From assembly GCA_036245805.1 (NCBI GenBank), contig BTRK01000006.1, positions 32,802,901-32,866,900 of the forward strand: a stretch of DNA of 64,000 bases, written 5' to 3'. Both the position numbers and the translations under genes were made by a program. The notes below the pieces were generated by a model. That model was not told where the DNA came from. It searched no databases and saw nothing but the letters and a program-made list of their open reading frames with translations. Each line of letters opens with the position of its first letter. The first letter of the stretch is position 1. Positions 55,839-64,000 of this stretch are shown piece after piece. This DNA comes from Pristionchus mayeri (Eukaryota; Nematoda; Chromadorea; Rhabditida; Neodiplogasteridae).

Positions 55839-56733
55839 AGGCTGATGCAAAAGCTTTGACCGATTTTCAAATTTTACATTTTCTCCGTCTTTTGTGTTGG
55901 AATGATTTACATCTGGTTCCTCGTTTTCGATAGGCTATTGGATACTCTTAATAGCGCCCCTTGAAAATGGTCTAGGAGCCATATAGTATAGGGACAATAT
56001 TAAGACAAGCATGCTGTATAGGTGATCCGGACATATTTTTTCGTTGATTACAGCTCTGTGGAGAGTAATGATTGATCAAAGCTGTTATACAGTAGTATGC
56101 TACAATGAGCATATAACAAAAAAATAGCGTGAACTTGGGTCTGCCGCAACAGGCCTTCTGCGAAAATGCTCCGATTTTGCAGTTGTGATTTTTTTAGCAC
56201 GACCGTCAAACTTTGAAATCGCTGTGTATTCTAACGCATTAATCTGGGTATCTCAAATGCACTAATTATTGAAGTGTCCTACTTGATGCTAGCATATTTT
56301 AATTTTGGTGAACATGCGGTTGTGCTACACAGAGCCTCGTATTTCCACATAAAGATGCCGAAATTCATGTATGAAATTCCGACTTCTACGAGTTCCTCGT
56401 AATTCTAGCAGAAAAGCAGCAACATTTCTCGTGGTTAAATGAATAAGCTACTCATACCCTATTTGTTAGTGGTTCGCATAGAATGTGCGATCTATACTTT
56501 TTGTGGAAATTGGCTTCAAACTTTAAAACGAAATTCCGAATTTTATGCCGATTCGGTCACAAATTTTGAAAAGTATTATATTCAGAATGATGAATACCAC
56601 TGTGCTTAAATTTTTCCAATATTATTATGACCAGGCATACGTAGCTTGTAGCGCCCCTATATAGAGTCATGTCTCTCTCACGGCTAGGGCAGGAAAATGA
56701 AAAGAAAAAGTGTCAAAACTTTTGCATCAGCCT
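55839..56733. mobile_element. Mariner-like MITE (AGGCTGATGCAAAAGCTTTG ends)
   Basis: Left end AGGCTGATGCAAAAGCTTTG, right end CAAAACTTTTGCATCAGCCT followed by TA. About 895 bases. No readable transposase. Related in style, but not identical, to the element at 28009-28900. Confidence 0.75.
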
Positions 56734-56811
56734 AATAACTACTTTAGTAACAATTGGATAACCCACTTATTTTCGAGTTATAATAATCTTTTTACATAAA
56801 TAAACTACTCA

Positions 56812-59800
56812 TTACAGTGGCCATACAACACTGGAGTAATAATAAATAGTAGCAGATAGTTGGGGGTACTTGGACGAGTTTATGTTAGTTCCCGTCCATG
56901 ATCCATACCGTGTGATGTAAGAGTAGACATCTCTCCTCAAATCGCACTTCTTCCAATCTTCCTTCTCATTCTGAACTGCATCGTCGTCGATTGAAATCCC
57001 TCCAGCCACGTTTCCCATCTCAACATAAACACCTTTCCCATACTTTCTTTTTTTTCCTCGTTGATGGAGAGGGTAGCAGAGACTTTCCTCTCTCTTTGTC
57101 CGCTCCACTCACCAACACGGGGATATTCTTGATTCGGCATACGAGGGGACTTCCAGAGTCGCCCTGAATTCATGAGACAGTTTTGTTAATGCAATATCAT
57201 AATTGGAAGACATCTTGCAGTGTAGAAATTTCATTGGAATATTTTTTCGAGTACTGTGAGTTGAAGAAAGATTGAGCAATCAAAGGATAAAAAAAAGAAA
57301 AAGAAAGAAAATAAGTAACTAAGTGAGAATGGTGATTCACATTGCAAGCTCGTGCATCATTCGCGTACTTGAGTACTACGATCATTCCCCTGACAGTGTA
57401 CATCTTCCTAGGACGGGCTGATCGAAGAGGAGCTTCGTAACGACCCTTCTCTGCAAGATCGGAATATCTCTGACACTGTTACAAGGCCATTTAGCTGTTT
57501 CAAGCCATTATTTCAGATCATCCACTCTGTGCACATTGTAATGATAGAATAATTTATTACCATTTAGTCCCCATCCAGTGATGGAACAACCCATCATCTC
57601 AGCTGGTTCCAACACCGCTGTCTCATTGGGGAAAATCGAAGAATCGATGATGATCGGCGCCTCAAGAATATCAATTCTCTTTTCACTTCTGTTTTACATT
57701 TATGGAAAGCATTGTTTTTTATGTTATGTCAAGAAATAGCTGTGATAAGAACAAATTATCTATTAACGCGCGTCTACGAAAATCTATGTTCTTGGATGGA
57801 GTATTCTTCGTGGATCTCACCAGAAGTGTCTCATCCTCCTCCTCTTCACATACACTCACTGCCTTATCGAGGAAGAGAAGACCGTAGTCGTCTTGTTTAT
57901 CGTGCTCATTGTGCTTCTCAATCCATTTTCAATTAGTTTGTTGTTGAAACTTATCGATTTACCGAGGGACTGGGAGGAAGTACGTCAACAATGATGTATA
58001 CCCCTTCCTATGCTCGTAAGGAATCTCTCTCTCGGTTCTCGCGGTGCTCTAGTTTCTCAACGTTTCCGAACTGCTTCCCTCTCGGGTTTTCCTTTTCAAT
58101 TCTGCAGTTCTTTTAAGAGTGGGCACCACCTATATTTAGCGAGACCAAGAGAACAGGAAGGAGTGGTACCTAACCTTCTCCTCCTCCTATTTTGTGCTGG
58201 TAGTCCCTCTGATTCATGCATTTCCTACATGCGACTATCGTCTTCCATTCAGAATGCATTCTCCACCCCCCCCCCCCCGCAAAAGAAGTCACTTAATCAT
58301 GTCCTTATTTTTTAGGTGTATGCTTTAGACGCCAATATTTATTCTCACTAGCTACAGTGCCCCACAGGAAATGAATACATTTAGAATCGAGGCTTATTCC
58401 AAGGGATCTATTAATAAACTATGCGAGATTCTTGAGTCATAATTCGAATAAAATGCGATGTCTGTATCAAATGAACCGGCGCATCTTTTTGCGTCACATC
58501 TGTAAAATTTGTGCTTCCGGGAATATCCCCAATGTGCGGAGTAGGCAGAATAACGACGAAAGCATCAAGTATTCAGACGAGTGACGACATACGAAAAGGA
58601 GAACTTCCGCGAGAATTTTCGTGTAGAAGATATGATGGAGTAGTTCCAATTCATTCGCGTTAGTTCGACAGTGAGAGTAATGATAGACTACATAGATCAG
58701 ATACTATTTATACTGACATCGTTCCCTTGAATTTCGATGATCATCATTCCCACAGAAAATGAATCGAGGTCTTTTGATGACCATTATTTAAAATCTGCTA
58801 TTGAAGAGCACCTAGAAATGCGTCAAATGATGGATATTATAAGGCAAATATCACATCCTCAAGGCTTATGAAACCATAAAGAAAGAAAATAAAACATATA
58901 CTTCTGGCGCATTTTTTTGCTGTTTGCAATAATTTTTTCCTGCGAGTAAAATTTTAAAGAGAAGAATCTGATGTATTATCAGGTTGGTCATAAAGTTTTG
59001 CGCGATTTTGACCAAAGTGCATTTTTGCATCTACAATCGTTCGTTGTTGTCCAATCAACGTAGATCTTTTAGTGGTAGATAGAGGCTTTTATACTCTCTT
59101 TAGAGTACACTATCATAGATCTGTCCGATCAAGGAAAAGAATAAGGCGATGTACCAAACTTCATGTGGATGATCAACGACCTGACTTTTCAAAGGATTTG
59201 ATTTTCATTTAGAACGGAGATAGGACCCAATCTAAACCACAGTAGTAAAGTATGATGGGAATATATCGTACTGGTGATGTTGAGACTGACCAGCCACAAA
59301 GGGCATATTAGAAATATGCGCGTAATCCGATCTGTGGGTTTTAATGGCACTTGTCAAGGTAAGTTTTGGAGTACTATATCCATGCCGACAGTTCTTGAGA
59401 TTTAAATTATTCATGATTGTGAACTACCTTTCCAGTACAAGTCAAAATTCCCTTTGGGGGATAATGGGGCTCTCCATTCACGAACATGGTTCTTCGGATT
59501 TTTGGTGCCCAATTTAGAACATCGAAATACACACTTTAGGCTTTTTTGTGCTAGACATGTGGTTTGAAGGGCGGTACTTTCCTGTTAAAATTAACGAACA
59601 ACCCTTGCCCTATCACTCACTATTTAGGAATATTGTGGAGGTCGCTACTTTTTCTAGGGTGAGCCGTGCTTGAAGACCCTCCATGTCAAGTTTTTTGACG
59701 TTTTCTTTGCAAAATAATTGAGTTACAAATATCACGTTTTTAGATGAGAGAGAAAACTGGGCTCTTAAATATTGATATAATAGAGAACCATGTAAGTAGT

Positions 59801-62001
59801 GATTACAGCGCCCATAGGTAGAGGTCACCTGCGTCAATCCTCGAAACAGGTAATTTGCTCGATAGAAATCTTATTTTTCTAAGTGCCTGGGTTTCATTGA
59901 CCTCTACGAAGCCCATTTCGAATTCGGCAGGTCTCTCTTTTTGAAACTAGGTAGTGTACGCTTAGTGCTTTTTAATAAACTTTGTGAGTCTCCATCTAAA
60001 AATTTATCTGCGAAGTACAGCAACTTTAAATAAAATCTTATTTTTTCTGAAAAATTCAAAGTTACGCAGATCTTGATTTCTCGCTTAGTAGAAATACTTG
60101 GAATATTTCAACTATATTTTTCTAAAGGTCGAACATGTCCCTAAATAACATCATCAGGACAATACGTGGCGATTTGAGCAAAAGAAAATATACGAACTCA
60201 AACTTGGGGTCCGAAATCGCGCAAAACTTTATGACCAACCTAATACAATTGGAGCCAAGATATCGCTTATCCTTGTGCACTTTTGTCGTAGAGCAGATTG
60301 GCTTCTCCGGAAAAAATATTGTACAACTGAACCCATAACAAAGAGTGCCATTTTTAATAGTTCCTACTAACACTCGCCTATACATCATGCTGCGAATGGA
60401 TTTTTGGTTGTGGTTTTTGCGAGTTACGTTTCGCGCGATAATATTTTTTGTTGTATACTTTCCCCTCCGCCCTCTCTGATATATTGATGCTCACCCTCGT
60501 CCTGGTGTACCAGTCACTGGCCGTCGTCCTTATCTCCGTCTTCTCTCGAGTATCCGACAGGAAATCGTTGATCGTCACCATGAAGTGGTTGCTGCAAGAA
60601 TTTGAGCATTTTCGAACTCTTTCGTGCTTGAACAGGCTAACTCTCGAGGGTGGTTCAAGTGTCTGGGCTTCTCCTACGAAATATGCAGCCATCTTTGTTA
60701 AATGTTTTTCACGCTATTCTCTATTTGCTCATCCTAAATTAATATTGCTTGACGTACTCTTTGGTGGCTTTTCTTAGACAGTGACCAGCGGTGTGAACGA
60801 TCCGAGGAGCGATGAGAGTCCCTCAAAGTACTCTTTCGCATACTCGAATAACCTTCGGAAGCCAATTAAGCTCTCCAATCATTCCCTGGCAATTCCATCG
60901 CTGAAGCAAGCAAATGCTTCTGTGGACTATTGAGTGAAGGAAGTGAATGACAGAAAATCATGTGAAAACAACTGAAGAGATGGAGGAATCATGAATTTTT
61001 GTTTCTTTCTTTGTCAGCTCGGGTTTAAAAGCTGTTTCAAGGAGTGGAGGGGGGGGGGTTGAATCTCAATATGGTGAAGAACCGGAAATAAACTTTTAAT
61101 ACACAACGTTGAGGTTCTACTAATACATTATCAGGGTGTACTCTCAGAATCTCAGTCTGTACAGAATAAGTAGATATCATAGTATGTTCACAGCGTGGCC
61201 CATACCCGCACAGTTGAATTGGTGTTGTGTATCGATGTGATAGGAAACCATCCAACGAGGAGCCTTGGCTGCAATTATTCCTTCCTTATCTTCCATTCAT
61301 TCCCTGCACTTCACCAGACTGAAACGCCATTCAATTACGAATAGTTGCTTGTTGTTTCGTAATAAAATTGAACAAAGCTGATCAATAATCTAAGTGGTGG
61401 TCTCGGTCGTTGAGTCAGAAACGAGCGATAAGACACTCTAATAGCGGCAATAGAATACGTCAACTCTCGCGTGAGTTTGAAGCAGAGTAAATAGATGTGA
61501 CCGACGGGGACTAGTCATGCCGATAAATGGATGAAGTGTTTAAAAACATCGGAGCATCGAGGAAACGAAGGCGGACTATTGGTGACACTCGATGGAATAC
61601 CCATTGCAGCCATATTATACACTCTTGTATCACTGATCAGAGAGTGTGCGTAATAGAGAGAGAGATGGAGACATTATTTCCATTAATTGAGATATGAGTA
61701 ACTCGAATTAATTTCCCGCCACCTGCTTGCGTGCACAAGAGAATGAGGCAATAAACGAGATTGGAGAACTATAACAATCAACAGAATTGGATTTCATTCA
61801 TTATAAAGTCGTTCGAGCTATTTTCTATACGAATGCGACGTCAATAATATTTGGGTCTAGATTAATTCTCAGAATAAGGAAGGTTGAACAAGGAAATGAT
61901 TGGAAGGGGGATAAGTACTCACTCCTATTCACTTTTGTTCCTCGCAGGATCATTGCCATTCCTGCATGGAGAAGCACTGAGATGAGGAGCAGAGACTTCA
62001 T
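56812..62001 (-). CDS. Secreted trypsin-fold (S1) serine protease
   Basis: ATG at 62001 opens a signal peptide (MKSLLLISVLLHAGMAM). Then RWMVSYHIDTQHQFNCAG (about 61255-61195), the catalytic His exon GTLIAPRIVHTAGHCLRKAT (about 60815-60735), MVTINDFLSDTREKTEIRTT (60600-60530), the Asp exon QDDYGLLFLDKA (about 57890-57835), NETAVLEPAEMMGCSITGWG (57655-57565), CQRYSDLAEKGRYEAP with KYANDARACN (57480-57340), and the Ser exon GDSGSPLVCRIKN (57165-57115). The C-terminal exon has DVYSYITRYGSWTG and ends at TAA/TGA near 56812. The His-Asp-Ser triad is complete (TAGHC, DDYGLL, GDSGSP), so activity is likely; Ser replaces the usual Gly after GDSG. A mariner-sized element fills the intron between the second and third catalytic parts. 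Confidence 0.82.
58981..60241. mobile_element. Mariner-like element remnant (1261 bp)
   Basis: Left end AGGTTGGTCATAAAGTTTTG and the inverted CAAAACTTTATGACCAACCT on the right, followed by TA. Inner TIR bases CGCGATTT also match. The length equals an autonomous mariner, but I could not read a transposase frame, so it is decayed. It lies within an intron of the serine protease gene. Confidence 0.8.
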
Positions 62002-62952
62002 CCAAGTCCACGATCTCAAACTTACACTTCATTAATGTCCTCGATTCCAACACGAACATTTGAAACATTCAGTGGTCTCAATAACGAATGGTAAGAGGGA
62101 GGATTGGGCAGAGAATGGATTCACTGCTTTTCCTTTCTTCCTTTCGACTCTTCGATCTTCATCCCATCGTTGATTCACTCTCGTAGACACCACCATGCAA
62201 TCCCCCAATCGACGATTTCTTCTCGCTTTCTTAAAACCTCAAATATCCTTTCTGCTTCTGAATTTATTGTCCTTTATTCTTCCAATAGTGTGCATTGTCT
62301 GCGATCACAATGAGAATTTCCATTATGTTTGTCTATCTGTGCGGCAGATACGACACAGGGATAAAGTCTGAAATCTGCCGAACTTTTGTTCTAAAAGAAG
62401 GGTGAAACGTGAGTCGCAAGCGCGAAAGATGGAAAATCCTCCGGAAAGGCGACACATCCGGAGAGAGAACGAGGCCTGCCCACTTTGAAAGAACGAGTGG
62501 GTTCAATGGACATTCTCAGCTCATTGTCTAAGTACTTTCTTCCCTCGAAGACGCACTATGATATTAGCAATTCAGGAGTTGAAAACAGATAATTTTTGTG
62601 GATATTGTTCCTTTTTTTCTATAATCTTCAGTACGTGGATGCCCTTTCCACTTGTTTGCATTTCTGAGTATCGTAAAGCGGGTCATCGTTTATTCTGCGC
62701 ATAATTCGATTATTGCGAGATGACGACCGGAGGGATGGAATGGAATGCCGGTTGTGAGGCAGGAGTGAAGGCATCGAAGGAGAAGTATCGAGTACCAACG
62801 GGAGAGTACAATGACTAGAAGAAAGAGAGGAAAGAGAGGAAAGGTGGTGTGGCACTCAACTCTACACAACAATATGAAGAGATTGTAGGTACAAAAAGGA
62901 ATGTGGGGGGAGTTCACCGTCTAAGCTCGGTAAAGGTGAGAGAGGCATGGGA
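62002..62952. other. Intergenic between protease start and next gene's stop
   Basis: Presumed 5' flank of the protease gene. Short open frames (62104-62313 plus, 62628-62917 minus) lack splice support. No repeat identified. Confidence 0.4.
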
Positions 62953-64000
62953 TCAGTGGGAGTAATCACAGTATTCGAGAGGGGGATAGTGAGGAGAGGA
63001 GGGAGGAGATTCTTCTCTCTTATCGTCGTCTTCGTCCGAATCCGCGTGCTCCCATCTGGGCCAATCGAGAGAGATTACGCTTCTCGTTCGAATCTCGTTT
63101 AGAAGGAGATGATGATATCTGCAATCCAAAATATTTTCGTGAGAATAATCGATAATTTCGTATTCTTCTTCATTTCTGCACTGCACTTCGTCATCTTAGT
63201 CCTTTGGCGCTTCATTCAATTTGCCCGGAACCAACCGCCCCGCTCACATTTCAGCCCCAGAATTTGAAGAGGCACGCGCACATTAAATGAGAGCTATTAT
63301 TTACTTAATCATGGGGCTACGATTGGATGGGATAGAAATCGGGACATGCTTTGGTATTTGGAGTCCTTATCGAATTAGAATGCGTAGATTTCCGGAGCGT
63401 TGACCAAAATAAATAGGTTCAAGCGGACTAGAGTGGCTAATGCGCATCACTGCTGGATATGGAAGCATCTGACTGCCTCAAGGAGAAGTGGAAGAGCATC
63501 TCTCTCCATTCTACCTGCACTCTCTCTCTATGACGAGATATAAAAAGAGTGATTCTTAATTTGTCATGCCTATTCTAGCCTCTTTCACTCCCCAACTGTC
63601 TGGATGAATCACCCACAGGTTCTCACTAGTTGTGCAGAGGCTACGAAGACTTCATCTAATATTCACTGCACAAACCATAGGGCCAATTCCGAATATTACC
63701 ACCAACGCCCTCACTTCCTGCCCGCGCAATGGCTAACATTAGAGATGAGTGGAAGTCCAGTGAAACAAGAAAGGTAATTCGCTGCTATACACTGCCCCCC
63801 CCCTCTGCAGCACCCTCCCCTAGTGATTTCTGACCTCATCGGTATCCAGATTCCTCTCGATGATCTCCCTCTCGATGGCTCTCACTTGAATCTCCTCTGC
63901 CACTTTCTCCAGCAGATCTTCGAGCATCTCTGCTTGAAGTGCAACTCGATCTGGAAGAGAAGAAGAATAGAAGAGGAAGTTATGAAGTGGACGAGGAATG
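62953..64000 (-). CDS. Unidentified acidic/coiled-coil protein, 3' part (5' end outside window)
   Basis: An exon at about 63950-63838 follows a CTTCCAG acceptor and encodes a charged helix (AEMLEDLLEKVAEEIQVRAI) with heptad-like spacing, ending at a GTCAGA donor. The last exon, about 63180-62953, reads EEEYEIIDYSHENILDCRYH, then HADSDEDDDKREESPPSSPH and PPLEYCDYSH to its stop. The sequence between (63190-63830) contains no exon I could fix. Family not recognised. Confidence 0.5.

Noticed and set aside
1..64000. CRISPR arrays, bacterial operons or prophage
   Set aside because: No regularly spaced direct repeats and no bacterial gene organisation; introns and splice sites show that this is nuclear eukaryotic DNA.

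Overview
This is eukaryotic, almost certainly nematode, genomic DNA. The basis: many small exons separated by introns as short as 40-45 bases, TTTTCAG-type acceptors, one acceptor lying a single base before a start codon (as at spliced-leader sites), gene families with close relatives in Caenorhabditis (CD36/scav, long-chain acyl-CoA synthetase, anion Cys-loop receptor, LDL-A proteins), and a large load of mariner, hAT-like, TTAA-type and CR1-like elements. The very short exons would suit a diplogastrid such as Pristionchus, but that is inference.

Layout. 1-409: last exons of an unidentified plus-strand gene. 761-11628 (minus): a secreted multi-LDL-A, mucin-like protein that I could thread through 20 exons with all phases consistent; one intron holds a 1.4 kb foldback element and another holds a hAT-like MITE plus a dead CR1-like LINE. 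13955-18228 (minus): long-chain acyl-CoA synthetase with a tRNA-Ala gene on the opposite strand in one intron. 18229-23498: no gene seen; a second hAT-like MITE copy and two long inverted repeats. 23499-29431 (plus): CD36/SCARB-type receptor whose introns carry a four-level nest of TIR elements and a mariner-like MITE. 29681-34721 (minus): anion-type Cys-loop ligand-gated channel. 34722-37061: foldback element containing further insertions. 37205-45900: weakly supported exons, inverted repeats, MITEs and a rearranged exon fragment. 45943-47616 (plus): a UBASH3-like histidine-phosphatase-fold protein lacking the catalytic histidines. 47948-49917 (minus): secreted protein, possibly LRAT/NlpC-like. 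51633-51875 (minus): 66-residue membrane protein. 53240-54017 (plus): unidentified gene. 54081-55322: mariner with one in-frame stop. 56812-62001 (minus): secreted trypsin-fold protease with a complete triad. 62953-64000 (minus): 3' part of an unidentified acidic/coiled-coil protein.

The genes do not form a pathway or operon; they are independent loci. What links the window is its repeat biology: a family of TTAA-flanked MITEs, several carrying a tRNA-like segment; foldback elements able to form long hairpins; two hAT-like families with 8-bp target duplications; and a short intronic motif, GATCAAAGATC, present ten times. All exon models were read by eye from reading frame, phase and splice sites, so boundaries are provisional.
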